Positions 45,752 to 57,901 of a stretch of DNA of 59,779 nt are shown in pieces. Within the stretch, counting starts at the first letter, position 1, and each line of letters begins with the position of its first letter. Source of the DNA: Rhizopus sp. PT2906 (taxonomy: Eukaryota; Mucoromycota; Mucoromycetes; Mucorales; Rhizopodaceae); assembly GCA_025529335.1 (NCBI GenBank), contig JAMYHX010000252.1, positions 1 through 59,779 of the forward strand, given 5' to 3'. Position numbers and translations under genes: made by a program. The notes beneath the pieces were generated by a model, which worked only from the letters and a program-made list of their open reading frames with translations, was not told the origin of the DNA and searched no databases.

Positions 45752-47609
45752 ATGACTAATAAAGTAAAAAACAGAATAGAGCAAATAACACAACACTTGA
45801 ATTCAAAAAAGGATGAAGCTCTCGAAAAATCAGAATGGAAGGTACCCCTTTAATGCATCCCTTTGATATTCCTCTTTTAAAACAATACTACTTAGGATAC
45901 TATTCTAGAAATAAAAAAGAGACAATATCTTAATCAGATTGCAGATCCTGATGATAGAGGGTACATTCGACAGAAAACAATAGGCAAGCTCTGGGTGCGC
46001 GAAAGGATTGATCTATTTTTGGATAAAGGCAGTTTTAGAGAAATTGGTAGCATCGCGGGTAATGCAAGGTACAGCAAGGATGGTTCATTGCAGAGTTACA
46101 CAGGAGCCAATTTTGTTGCTGGAAAGGGTACAGTAGCCGGAAGAGATGTCATTGTGGGGGCTGATGATTTTGCCATCCGAGGTGGGCATGCAGATGGTGC
46201 TGTTTGGGGAAAATCTTTGTTTGCTGAGCAACTGGCTCGAAAACTTAAAATACCTATGGTAAGCCATTTAATGATCATCAAAACAAAGGAGACTAAACAG
46301 CTATTAGGTAAGGTTGATAGACGGAAGCAGCGGCGGAGGATCCGTTACGTTAGTACTCGACAAAGGAGCCACATATTTACCCCCTCTATTTGGAATGCAC
46401 GACATGATCGCCAGTCTATCCGAGATTCCTGTAGTGGCTGCTGCTTTAGGGCCCGCTGTTGGGTTAGGAGCAGCCCGTGCAACGCTCACACACTTTTCCG
46501 TAGTTTCAAAAGACATTGGGTCCTTGTTTGCAGCTGGACCTCCTATTGTTGAGAATGCAACGTTTGAAAATGTGAGCAAAGAAAGCTTGGGAGGCGCTCT
46601 TATTCATACTGCAAATGGAACATTTGATAATTTAGCCGAATCTGAGCAGGATTGCTATAATCAGATACATCAATTTTTAAGTTACCTACCTTCAAATACT
46701 GGACAGCTACCACCTGTAGAGACAGCGCATGATCCTGTTGATCGACGGGATGACGAGCTACTGTCGATCATTCCGAAGCGACGTCAACGGGTATACCAAG
46801 TTCGGGAAATCCTGATGCGTGTTTTAGATAAGAGCTCCTGGTTTGAAATTGGATCGCGCTGGGGCGATGGGGCCGTGTGTGGTTTAGGTAGACTTGGTGG
46901 ATATGTTGTGGGTATTATCACTTTCGATTGCACACTCAAAGGAAGCGTCATATCTGCTGCCAGCTGTCAAAAGTTCAGGCGTCACATTGACCTGTGTGAT
47001 ACATTTGGTATTCCCATAATTAATTTTGCGGATTACGCAGGATTTGCTGTGGGTACCAAAGCAGAAAAGGAAGCGTAAGTCTTTCATACCATAAAATAGT
47101 AAAAGTAATATTAACATGCTATCAGGACCATCCGACATGGATCCACATTGACCGCAGCATTGTACCAATGTGATGTGCCTTACTTTAGTGTTGTGCTTCG
47201 TAAAGTGTTTGGTGTTGCTGGAGCAGCATTTGTAGATAATCGTGTGCCAAACATGCGCATCGCATGGCCAAGTGGTGATTGGGGAAGTTTACCCTTGGAG
47301 GGTGGTATTTATGTAAGCGTGTATTGTGACCATAACCTGTGTTTCTAATTCTCATAGGCTGCCTACAGACACGAGCTTGAAGCTGCAGGTGACAAGCGTC
47401 ACGAGCTTTATGAAAAGATAATGGCTCAATTTGAATCTGTTCGATCTCCTATTCGCACTGCTGAAATATTTGATATGCCCGAAATCATAGACCCTCGCGA
47501 TACAAGACCTATCTTGTGTGAATGGGTCAAGTTGGTGTATGATCATATCTTACCACAACGATTAGAAAGAATTAAGATTCAAGGGCCTCGTATACTCTAT
47601 CGTCCTTGA
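45752..47609 (+). CDS. acyl-CoA carboxylase carboxyltransferase subunit (PccB/MccB-type)
   Basis: Exons 45752-45841, 45896-46258, 46308-47074, 47126-47312, 47358-47609, 552 residues. The N-terminal crotonase-like half has KLWVRERIDLFLDKGSFREI, VAGKGTVAGRDVIVGADDFA, RGGHADGAVWGKSLFAEQLA and LIDGSSGGGSVTLV. The C-terminal half has YAGFAVGTKAEKEATIRHGS and LYQCDVPYFSVVLRKVFGVA. These are the acyl-CoA and carboxybiotin binding regions of biotin-dependent carboxyltransferases. They transfer CO2 from carboxybiotin to an acyl-CoA (propionyl-, methylcrotonyl- or related), with a separate biotin-carboxylase partner not in this window. The exact substrate cannot be told by eye. The N-terminus (MTNKVKNRIEQITQHLNSKK) is not an obvious mitochondrial presequence. 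Confidence 0.88.
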
Positions 47610-48135
47610 GCTCTATGGGACATCTATCGTCGAATCTCAAGATGATCTCATTATATATATATATATATATATATATTATGCAGAAACAATGGTACAGTCA
47701 ATAAATAAAGGTGATGGGATATTGATCTCTAGTGTTACCACGTGTCATTTCCAGTAAAACTCTTAAAAAGGAAATTAAATTCGAGTGAAGGGCTAGGTTA
47801 AGAAAGTAAAAGAGGAAATGATGCAAAGAGAAAAAGAGAGACAAAGGAGAAAGTAAGAAAAAAAAGAGAAACCATGGAGATACCATGGTTACTGACAGCA
47901 TGCAAAAAGGGCGTGTGTACAAATATATGTATGACAAAAACAACTGATGACGACAAGTAAACATTTATTTATTTTTTTCTCTTCTTTCTCTCCTTTTCTC
48001 TCTCTTTTTTTTTTTGTTTTCCCCTTTTTTGTCTTTTCCTTTTTTTTCAAGGACCAAAGACCTTAGACGCTTCTTTTTTGCTTGTATACAAACATATAAA
48101 CTTCTTTTATTGGTTTTCATCACTGTATAACTTTA
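47610..48135. other. intergenic with TA repeat and T-rich leader
   Basis: A (TA)n tract of about 26 bases at 47653-47676 lies just after the carboxyltransferase stop. A long T/C-rich stretch (47968-48053) precedes the next gene. An AATAAA near 47702 may be the poly-A signal of the upstream gene. No ORF is supported. Confidence 0.4.
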
Positions 48136-49693
48136 ATGGCCACTATAGAAAGCAATGCTATTGCTACAGATGACAAAGTAAATGGTAAAGAAACAGTAGC
48201 AGTAGAAGAACAGGATAAAAAATCAACTCAGAATAACACTCCAAAGACCACACCCGAAACCCACTCTGTTCCTACTTCTCCGCCTTATCCACCCTATGGT
48301 TATGATCTCTCTGGTGATCCCGTCAGTTTAACCTATGTTTATCCGCTTAGCCCTCAATTTTCGGTTCAATATTATCCTGATTATGCTAGTTATCCAGGTT
48401 CACCCTCATTATCACCTTCTATGAACCCAACAAGCCCACCCTTCAGCCCAACCTTTCAATACCAGCAAGTGGCGCTTTCTCCTCCCACCGCTTATATGCT
48501 CCCTCCTCACTCAGCTCAACCGTTTCCTCCACTTCATTTAGCTTCACCCGTTTTAAGCACAACTCCTATCCCTGGGTCCCCTCCCCACCAATACCTTCCT
48601 GGCCCATATATCATTTCCGCTGCTGATAACAGAAATAGTAAAAGAAAGCATCAAAAACAAGATTTACAGCAACATTTGGAATCTGACATAAATGCATACC
48701 ATACACATAATATCTATGTACGTGGATTACCTTCATCAACAACGGATGAATCCTTTTTAGAAATGTGCCAAGCGTAAGCAGAGTGTGATGATGTCAAATA
48801 TTATTGCTAAAAATATACACTTTTTTCTAGATATGGAACAGTGTCTTCTTCGAAAGCTATCATTGACCAAAAGACGGGTGAATGTAAAGGCTATGGCTTT
48901 GCCATGTTTGAACATGAAAAAGAATGTGAAGAAGCGATTGAAGGGTTAAACAAGTCCGGATTCCAAGCATCTTATGCTAAAGTTGGACAAGAGTCCTTTA
49001 GTTCACGACTTCGACATCTTCAAGATGAAACATCAACAAACATCTACATCTCCAATTTACCCTTAGATATTACGGAACAGGTAAGCTTATTCATCTCAAG
49101 TACAGAGAGTATTCACCCTCTTTATTATAGAAACTGGAGGAATTGTTTTTACCCAATCAAACTGTATCGAGCCGTATATTACGAGACCCACAGTCAGGTA
49201 TTAGTCGAGGCGTAGGATTTGCTAGAATGACGGATCGGGAGGCTGCGGTTGCCATTATTGAAAAGTTTAATGGTCATGTCATCGAAGGCTCATCTGCCCC
49301 ATTGCAAGTACGATTTGCAGACTCGCCTGCACAAAAGAAGCTAAAAAGTCAATCAGCCGCCCGTAGACGAATGGTTAGACCTCAACCCATTGCTGGATTT
49401 TCTGTGAGACCTTTGATGCCGATTACACCAGAGACCATGCTTGGTTTTGCTCCTGCACCTACTCAACCCTATTATACTGAACACCACCATTTAATTCATC
49501 CACAGTAAGTTATTATAACTTTGATAGTTCCTTATTCTCACACATATAAATTAGATACGCACATCATCTTCATCAACCTCATCATTTTGTACAACAACAT
49601 ACACCTAATAGCAATGATAATACAAGCAAAAAAAGTGATGAAATAACGGATTTGACAGGAGAATTGGAGCAAAAGATGAAATTATCAACCTAA
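48136..49693 (+). CDS. two-RRM RNA-binding protein with Pro-rich N-terminus (Mrn1/RBMS-like)
   Basis: Exons 48136-48773, 48831-49080, 49131-49504, 49555-49693, 466 residues. Residues 1-180 are low-complexity, Pro/Ser/Tyr-rich (SPPYPPYGYDLSGDP, PSMNPTSPPFSPTF). RRM1 at about 192-265 has IYVRGLPSSTTDE and GYGFAMF; RRM2 at about 285-370 has IYISNLPLDITEQ and RGVGFARM. The tail is His/Gln-rich and ends LTGELEQKMKLST. The tandem RRM pair with short linker resembles RBMS/MSSP and fungal relatives. Such proteins bind AU-rich or single-stranded nucleic acids and affect mRNA stability. All introns are GT-AG and frame-consistent. Confidence 0.88.
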
Positions 49694-49713
49694 AATAATA
49701 AAATATAAAAGCT

Positions 49714-50486
49714 TTATTGATCTGGAATAACAGCTATTTGATATTTTAAAGGTGCATTGTCTTCATTAAAGTCTTCTTTAGCCCAAAAAGGCAGCTCAGT
49801 TTCATAATTCCAGTTGTCGCTAGCATATCGCCAGGCGTGTAAATAGATGCATAACTGCTCATATTTCTTGGCAAAAGTAAGAGAGCAACTACACTCTGGG
49901 CATCTTGAGTCATCTAGTTCAACCTGTGTCTTTTGTGCATTCGGCACAAGGCAGAGTTCACCCCAGTCTTCCATTGGCGAATATTCAAACAGCTTGTCCA
50001 CCAACAGCCTGGCATCTTCGCTTGTCATCTTTTCTCCTGGCCGTATCATTGGTGCCCAAGTGGTTTTATTACCGTAAAGTGGATCATTGGATATAGGATA
50101 ACCCAAGTATCTCAAATGAACCCTGATTTGATGTGTACGTCCAGTCAATGGCATACAACGAACAACACTCGTCTTGCCATTAAAACTAAGTCTCTCAAAT
50201 TTAGTAATTGAGGGCTTGCCATCGTCATGAACATAATTGACAGACATCTTGTGCGATATACACTTGATAGGTGCATCACAAGTGATCTCCCCTCTAATAA
50301 ATAAGCGTCAACATGTGCATGACAAGAATAAAATCTGCACTTACTCTGGAAATTCGCCATCTACTCTACATACATACTCTTTCCTAATCTTTCCTCCAAC
50401 CATTTCACGCTCGATATCCTTGGCACGTTCAGGAGTCTTGGCAATGAGCATCAATCCAGACGTAGGTAAATCTAATCTATTAGCAG
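49714..50486 (-). pseudogene. RluA-family pseudouridine synthase (Pus9/Rib2-like), 5' truncated
   Basis: Two exons on the minus strand, 50486-50345 and 50293-49714. The first begins AANRLDLPTSGLMLIAKTPE, containing the catalytic Asp of the RLD motif, and continues EREMVGGKIRKEYVCRVDGE. The second has CMPLTGRTHQIRVHLRYLGY, then PISNDPLYGNKTTW, and a Cys-containing insert RCPECSCSLTF, ending LKYQIAVIPDQ. This is the C-terminal two-thirds of an RluA-type enzyme, which isomerises uridine in tRNA or other RNA. The N-terminal part before the RLD motif is missing: beyond 50486 the sequence becomes transposon-like. The remaining frame has no stops, so the truncation may be recent, or an upstream exon may lie beyond the insertion. 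Confidence 0.7.
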
Positions 50487-50990
50487 CTATATATAACAAA
50501 ACGCTACCAAAGCATCCAAATCAAGAGTACGGTAATGGTTTAAGGTTGTCTTTGGCCTGGAAGTTATTGTCTTTTAGTGACCATTGAAAGGCTTTGTCGA
50601 TCAAGTAGCATATATAAAGTAGTTAGAGTGCTTCCTTCCCTTGGTCGTAAAACTTGAAAGAGGAAGACGAGAGGAATTTCATATTTCAAGAAGTATGGCG
50701 CTACCTGCCATACTGGTAAACACAGAAAACGGTACAAGTAGAGATATCAGATCAAAAGACAACTGGCCAAGGTCAAAGCCCCGATATTAACTCAATTGAG
50801 CATTTGTGGTGAGCTCTGAAGCAGTGTGCTCAAAAGAGAAAATACGAAATTCTCAACATAGAGCATCTCAATATCGTCTTCTATGATGAATGGAAAAGGC
50901 TATCACTTGAACATACGGAGAAGCCATTGGCAAGTATACCTCCAGATACCATGTACTTACTAATGGTAGAAGACAACATGTGAACTATTA
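50487..50990 (+). pseudogene. Tc1/mariner transposase C-terminal relic
   Basis: At about 50765-50983 the plus strand reads GQGQSPDINSIEHLW, the third acidic block of Tc1-like transposases (consensus D-x-NPIEHLW), then after a TGA LKQCAQKRKYEILNIEHL, YDEWKRLSLEHTEKPLASIP and a stop. An earlier segment near 50690-50760 may be the middle of the same element. The gene is broken. It lies where the 5' part of the pseudouridine synthase gene should be. Confidence 0.65.
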
Positions 50991-51785
50991 AATAAATATC
51001 AAATGTTTAGGCATTTTGCTAATAAGACAGTAAAGCTCTTCTTCCATTTATTTATGTAATGGGATAAATTTGAACCAACAAAATAGACGATGTCTTTATT
51101 AGTTACTTCTGTTAGTTCCAATTGCTTGGATTCCAAGCTCTTGAAGACTTCAATTTAATCGTGGGGATCTTTCTACAAATTCAGAGTATACGCTATTATT
51201 ATTATCATAACTTCAATAAAATGGGCAAACGTAACTTACATAAAGATATGCAAACATATCGTATACGGATACCAAGCATAGCCTCCTTTTCGTATATTGT
51301 TGGTACTAAAACAGAGCAACATTCTACAGCTTTGAATGCGCTTTTGATCTTAAGAGAATACTTGATCAATGTCATCTTATTTGTATGACTTGAATGGAGT
51401 AAACGCTGACTTGCTTCATTGTACTGATACTTGAATTTGGATATCTACAAATTATATTTTTCTGGGCATCAGTTGCGCTTTTGATTTATTTTATAGAATA
51501 TTTAAGTGCATAATTAATATCTGCTGTATTAAACTTTGGTTATTATTTGAAATAAAGTCAAATAAGTCAATGTCTTGCGAATTAAGTTCTTGTTGAAAAG
51601 AAGTTTGTATGCGTTTTATAGGGGAAGGGAATCTATGACTGCTATTTATATTAATGTCGTCAATGTGATTATTGTTGGCTGGCACTCTTTCTTTATTCTT
51701 TTCAGATGCGATAGAGGAATATAAAGTAGAATGTGTATGCTCTATTGTAAGATTATATTTGAGTTAGGCTGATGCTCAATTTTGA
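50991..51785. other. relic region, first copy of a dispersed repeat
   Basis: AT-rich. The stretch about 51555-51770 is similar in direct orientation to about 54530-54718 (shared GACTTGCGAATTA, TTTTATAGGG, ATGCGATAGA, and AGAATGT ... ATGCTCTA). On the minus strand a short open frame here (SFQQELNSQDIDLFDF) also appears, more decayed, at the second copy, so the repeat may be the 3' end of a dispersed gene family. No intact gene is supported. Confidence 0.35.
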
Positions 51786-53270
51786 ATGGACTTAAGACTC
51801 TTAAACCACGCGATTATCTTTAAGGGAACAATTGATATCACTAATACCGAGTTCAGCAAAGAAGAGCAAGGTCATAAATACTACAAGAATATGCTAAAAA
51901 CCGTTTTATCATCAAGAGTTCAATTAAACTCTCTAATCAGCGACTATCCCAATATTACAAAGGGCAGCATTAAAAAAATCAAACTACCTTTCAGTATTGT
52001 CAGCGGTATGGTGCATGATGTATATTCAATAGAATTAGTGTCATCTAGCCTCTATCAGCAAATTTCTTGCTTAAAGAAAAATAACAATCAACGCTTCTGC
52101 CGCTGAACATGCAGTCATTACGGAGTCTTTGGTTCTGCTGTCAGTATCCAATGGTGTCTTTTCCATGTCAGTAGAGCCTGGATGGATCAAATTCGCAAGA
52201 AAGTCAATTTAGGAAGCAGCTCTTAAGAGTTTGATGTGGAAAATTTTAACCCAAATATTTATCCAGAAGCTGCTACATAGCCAGGAAAAGTCTTTGATGC
52301 ATACGGATTTTATGGCGCATTTTACACAAAAATATCTCACTCTTAATTAACCCTTCCTCTACCTTCCCTGTTCACAATATACAGCATGCCGATAATATAT
52401 CTAAGAATTATGCTCTCTCTTTTACAGTAGCAAATACGCTCCTTCGCTGCCTCCACCTGCCTTCTTCGTTAAATGATATTAATACGCTAGACATTCTTTC
52501 TTCTCTTCCTTTGACACATCACAGCACCAATGTCACCATTATATGCGGCTATCTTTAACGCTTATCATGCATCTCTGTTGGGCGACCATCATACTTCCTC
52601 ACGGCATGGCGCACAGCCCAAGTGATCCCAATATACAAAAAGGGAAATCTAGCCCTGGCGTCGACGAACTGACTCCCTGTACCTGCCGCTGCCACAATTT
52701 GGCTGCGATCTGCCCTCTGTGATTGTCAAAGACCAAAAGAAGGTGGACCAAGCTTTTATCACCCGAGCAATCCGCTACTGCCTTAACGCCTTTGAAAACA
52801 CCAAATCATTTCCCATATTGATGGTTATCAGCATTAACAGGTTCTCAAGCAAGAAGCTTCGGGATACCTCTTTTACTTTGGCCGAAGGAGATCCATTTTA
52901 CACCCACCCTTGCCAATCATGGGCGACAAAAGTATGGGTATATACTCCAGATTCGATATCCAGCTTCACTGATATAAGCCCAATGGATCCAATAGTTGCT
53001 ATTGCTTACGTATTCATGATGCAACAACAGATTATCATTGGTATGGATCGATACAACGATCCTACAATACAACAAATTTACAAAGTTTCCTTGAGCATAT
53101 TCTCTGTGGAAGCAGACGTGGCCAAACAATCAATCGAACAAATGCAAGTATTCTGTGACGCGGTTCAAAGCCAGTTCAAAAAAGGTGAACATTACAGTAT
53201 TTCCACTTCAGCTTCGACCAAAGCGGTAACTAAATTCGACCAATCAAAATCAAAGTCACTGGTCAACTAA
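51786..53270 (+). pseudogene. decayed multicopy gene(s), possible nuclease-like family
   Basis: Two open segments on the plus strand: 51786-52106 (MDLRLLNHAIIFKGTIDITN) and about 52680-53270. The latter reads LPLPQFGCDLPSVIVKDQKK, VDQAFITRAIRYCLNAF, PILMVISINRFSSKKLRD, and DPIVAIAYVFMMQQQIIIGM. The 'VIVxxQ...AFxxRxxxYC' block recalls PD-(D/E)XK-nuclease-like proteins associated with mobile DNA, but the expected acidic residue before Gln is Lys-Asp here, and recognition is from memory. The segment between them is broken. It lies between the two copies of the dispersed repeat. Confidence 0.35.
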
Positions 53271-54760
53271 AAATAATGTCATTGGCCAATCAGAATCAAT
53301 TTCATATTTTTAGAAATGAAGTCTCATCGCTTGCTTAGAGATCACGTCGTGATTCTTGGCCCATGTAAATGGGTACTAGCGACTTTGATCAAAATCCAAC
53401 AATATGAGAATGGCAAGCAAAAAAAAAAAATAAACAGCGCATACCTCCTTGTACACCTACGGGGAGAACACAATTATTTTCAACGTCCGCAATATACACC
53501 TTCTTACCCATCTTCTGGTACACATCTTATATCTCTCTTATCCTTCTTAAATATATTTTTAATACGGGATTACTGATATACTATTGGATTGATGGTATAA
53601 ATAAAGAACTTCGTTTCCAACAAAGGATGGACAATCAAGTAAGTTCCTGCAATACAAGTTCCTTCATTGTATTTTATTTAGGTACTGGTATAACACCAGT
53701 ATGCTCTTTTTGAAGTTGCATGATAACTTGATCTTGCTCTTGACAGGCATCCTGTAGAAAAAGGTGATAAAATGTAATGTGAGAAATTTGCATCGACAAT
53801 GCCAAGCAGCTATGTTACCAGTAAAAACGCCAGAAGTTCAAAAAGAGAAACAAGGCAAAAACGCTGCTTCATTTCCGTTGGGATGCCAGTCGTTCGATGG
53901 GCTTGATAAAGAAATGTTCCATTATCGGTGGTAGAGACAGATACAAACGTTATGGATGTCTTCACAGATTGAATTCCGAGTATTTTCAGTTTTTTAAACG
54001 TTGCCTTGTCGCTATAGACGTATTTGCCACAGTGCGTATTGAGGATAGCGGTCAGGTTCTCAAGCAGCCTCAGGGAATCGCCTTGTATGGTCAAGATCAT
54101 TCAAGCCTCCAGATGATGACTCAATCAATATCATTTCATCATGGCCATTATAACCTATACCATCAGCATAACAAACTCTTTCCTTTGCCCAGGTCTGCAT
54201 GTTCATCAATCCAGTGTTGCGACTTTGAATGTATACTTCACACCTGTAAAAAAAATCGTAATTCAGCTACAAAACACCATTCAATAACATGCTTTTGGAA
54301 AGAGTCTATACCATTGAAAATCCAAATGCCGTATTTGATCGTGGAAGAATTGAAAAATGGGAACGACAAAATCAACGAAATATGTCCGTTCATAATTGGT
54401 TTTAATGGGTGTGATTCGTGAACAGCGAGAGGAAAACCAAGTCAAGACATGTTGAACAAGTCGATAAAACCATTGTTGACGAATGGTTGCTGCTGTATTC
54501 AGCTTTGGTGTTATTGTAAAAAAAAGGCTATTAAGTCGATGACTTGCGAATTAGATTCTTTAAAAAGAAGAGCTGAATATTATTAAATTAAGTTTGTGTG
54601 TGAGTTTTATAGGGAATATTAATGTTGTCAGTACTCTTATTCTTATTCTCATCGAATGCGATAGATCAATGTAAAGGAGAATGTATGCTCTACTGTAAGA
54701 TTATACTTGAGTTATTATAATGATTATCACATCGAATACGTCAGTGCCTTTTCGATATCT
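53271..54760. other. relic region with minus-strand gene-family fragment and second repeat copy
   Basis: On the minus strand about 54100-53810 reads LGIQSVKTSITFVSVSTTDN then IPTEMKQRFCLVSLFELLA, resembling a dispersed family of unknown function that I associate with Mucorales. On the plus strand, MLLERVYTIENPNAVFD at about 54292 continues into ERQNQRNMSVHNWF and is also uninterrupted only briefly. The second copy of the dispersed repeat lies at about 54530-54718. Nothing intact. Confidence 0.3.
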
Positions 54761-55385
54761 CTCTGAAGTTTAATGGTCCAAGAATGAGTAGAGTCATCAA
54801 AGAGGAAGTTAAAGTAATTGATTTAACTATGTAAGGAACTTTTGACCATTAGGATGCTTGATGGGGATCGGTTTGTCATGTTATAACGGATATAATTTGT
54901 GCAGTATTGAGTACATAATCGGTCATCGCTGAGACCAAGTGAGAGCTAATCTTGAAGGAGCAGAAGGACTTAGAGGAAGCACATTCAGAATGACTTAAAA
55001 TTGGCCATGTATAGTTTCAGCCATAAATAGGCATTGGTGGATATTAAGGCAGTCAGTAACATGGTTCTTAGTGAGCTGTTGCATAGGATGCTTGGAAGCC
55101 AAGTTTTGATCATTATCAGTTTTAAATGCCAGCTCGTATATGTATTTCATTGGATAGAAACAAAATATATGTCATGCATTCCTAATTACTTTACGAATAT
55201 CATTTGTTGCTTTTCATTCTTCTCCTTATTCATCACTGAAACAAAACAACTACTTCCCTGATTATCGATATGCTATTAAATGAAATTGGATATCCTCTTT
55301 CTGCCGTTAACTTAAACAACAATCGTGCTTTCGAATAGAAACCAACGGCCCATTTAGATTGTTAAAAGGTAAAAAAAAAAAAAAA
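54761..55385. other. no supported feature
   Basis: AT-rich DNA with a short open frame (55034-55261) rich in hydrophobic residues and without homology I can recognise. A-run of about 14 bases at 55373-55386 marks the edge of the tandem duplication to the right. Confidence 0.35.
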
Positions 55386-56125
55386 ATTCAAAACAGTACG
55401 CCAAGTTACTAACAACTATATTTTTTCTTTTGTATGTATGCTTTTAGCTATGGCCAAACCGTCTGATGTATATTAAAGAATGCGCTACAGAGATGAATAC
55501 ATTCGTCCAGGATGTGACCACCAGCGCATCTCCGGCGTCGTCGACTCTAGCTAGACGGCAATTCTGACGGGTTGCATGTATTCGATGTTCTTTGTTGCGT
55601 ATTCTACCCCTGCGTTCTTCTTGTAGCCAGTAGCGTAAGAGCTAATGGTGGTCGCGCGCGAACACGACTAGAGATAGTGTCCATTGATTAGGGCAATGGG
55701 CTGGCTTTCAAGAAGAGCTCCCTGGCGACTTCCTGAGGATAACAAAGTTACGTATCATCATAAACTTCAAAACAGTACGCCAAGTTACTAACAACTATAT
55801 TTTTTCTTTTGTATGTATGCTTTTAACCATGGCCAAACCGTCTGATGTGTATTAAAGAATGCGCTGCAAAGATGGATATATTCGTCTAGGATGTGACCAC
55901 CAGCGCATCCTTGGGCGTCGTCGGCTCTAGCCAGACGGCAATACCTGATGGATTGCATGTATTCGATGTTCTTTGTTACGTATTCTACCCCCGAGCTCTG
56001 CTTATAGCCAGTAGCGTATAAGCTAATGGTGGTCGCGCGTAAACACTGCTAGAGATAGTGTCCATTGACTTGGCAATGGGCTGGCTATGAAGAAGAGCTC
56101 CCTGGCGATTTCTCGAGTATAAGAA
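55386..56125. repeat. tandem direct duplication, two units of about 360 bp, period about 379
   Basis: Both units begin TTCAAAACAGTACGCCAAGT and run through TGGCCAAACCGTCTGATGT, TGTGACCACCAGCGCATC, GATGTTCTTTGTT, TAATGGTGGTCGCGCG and AAGAAGAGCTCCCTGGCGA. The first spans about 55386-55735, the second about 55765-56115, with scattered substitutions. The unit is richer in GC than its surroundings. I found no continuous frame in either strand; short patches may derive from an old retroelement. Confidence 0.75.
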
Positions 56126-57901
56126 TGGTTCCTATGATTCCAGTATGCCAAGGGACAGGCATCTTTTTTCTTAATATTTGGTTCAATCACAAAATGCTCC
56201 CTCGGTAACTTACCACCATACGAACGTTGACACTCTTTGGTAATTCCACGATCATCACTGGCTGAATTATTGTAACCAACAAGGAAAAAGGCTATGGTCT
56301 CCAGTGGATATGTTTATTTCTCTTCTTGCCATCGACTACAGAACGGTGTTTTATGCTATCAATGAAAGTGTCTGAGTTCATCATCTGCTTTTTTGTACCT
56401 GTATATCTCTTTTGTTACAAACACTGCCGCAGCCACTGCTTTGGCCCTAATATTGACTCTTTGCCATGTCCTGTCTTCCTTACTATTCTTTCTACATCAA
56501 AACTGACTCGGATTGTTTCCATAAATTCAATTTTTCTTACTGCATAGCTTTAAAAGCTTTTCTTTCATTTTATGTTTTAAAATTATATTAGTTATGCTTT
56601 TCTTTTTTTTATGTACAATTTCCATATTATGTCTTCCATGGCAAAGCATGGTTGCTGCTATACCAAATGCAAAAAAAGGCACTTCTTGTGTGACCTTCGT
56701 TTCGCTCCTCCCAAAGAAGCGTGATTTATTTTATTTGAAGAATTAGCAGCAATACTTGTATACATTACTCGAAAAAGGCATTCAGTTCGCTTACAAGTCC
56801 GTTATTAATGCCGTAGAACAATGTCTGCTTATAATGGGCGACTGTAATTAGTATGAATAGAGTGTATTCATACACTATAAGATTAGGTGTACACACTTTT
56901 AGTGATAAGTCAAATTAAATAGAATCTCTCCTTTGAATATAAATCATTACTTCTTTATATAAAAGGATACACTTCTTTAAAAGATAACCCTTCTTATGGT
57001 AAAAGCAGTATCATAACTCAGATCATGGAATGAGCAATAAGATCAGTGCCAGGAACAAAAGTTTTCTTTATGAATTCAGAAACCATTAGTCAATCAAATC
57101 CTCAGTAATTATAATCCATACTTAGAATAGTAGCTTATCAGCCATTTGATAGCAACTACATAATTTTTTTATCTTATATACACGCGATAACGCTATAACA
57201 TCCCTCTTTGTGATTGGTTGATTTAAGTTTATGAGATTTAACAAGAAACGAAGGAATGGTTTGACTTGAACAAGCAAGAATTATACAAAGATATACATAA
57301 AAAATACTATCTTTTAAAGTGAATACTAAACTAACTTGAAAACGAGCATTACACTGATTTTGAAAGAATCCTTAATAATTATAATCCTGCTCCTCCACCT
57401 AATTTTTGGTTCGATTCTTTGGATTGTATTTAATTAGTTGCGGATGTGTATGATAGATCTGTATCTGTATACTTTGAGACAACAGGAAATACGCTGTATT
57501 AACTATTTTGCCCTGAGTCACCTGAAACTTTTGGGCCAGTTATGTTGTCACTTAGGCAGATCAACATGCAACGTTGATACCTGACAAATTGAAAAGAAAT
57601 ACAGAAAATTAACTTGACCAAGATTGTCACCATTATGTGAACCATCCTGTATAAAAAAGGCATGAAAGACAATGCATTATATATAAATAAATGGGGCCTT
57701 CTGTTCTGGCGTGCCTATAACGTTTTCACGTATATATAAGGAAAAACAATAATGTATAGGCCACGCTAATTTTATTTTCGTATTTTTTTTTCGCGTTTGT
57801 AGGGTTTCCCGCACACAAAGCGCCACAGAATTTTAAAACTTAAAAAATATCGTACTTGATCATAGTTTACTTGAGCTTCAGCTCCATATTCCTTCTTCAT
57901 C
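56126..57901. other. no supported gene
   Basis: AT-rich with many short T and A runs. The open frame at 56326-56547 has a Cys-rich hydrophobic composition but no family. Nothing else is supported until the minus-strand gene fragment at 57902. Confidence 0.35.

Noticed and set aside
46304..46579. Minus-strand ORF of 91 codons
   Set aside because: Shadow of the carboxyltransferase exon, whose protein is clearly recognisable on the plus strand.
57400..57425. Possible tRNA T-loop (GGTTCGATTC)
   Set aside because: No matching acceptor stem, D-arm or anticodon arm could be drawn around it.
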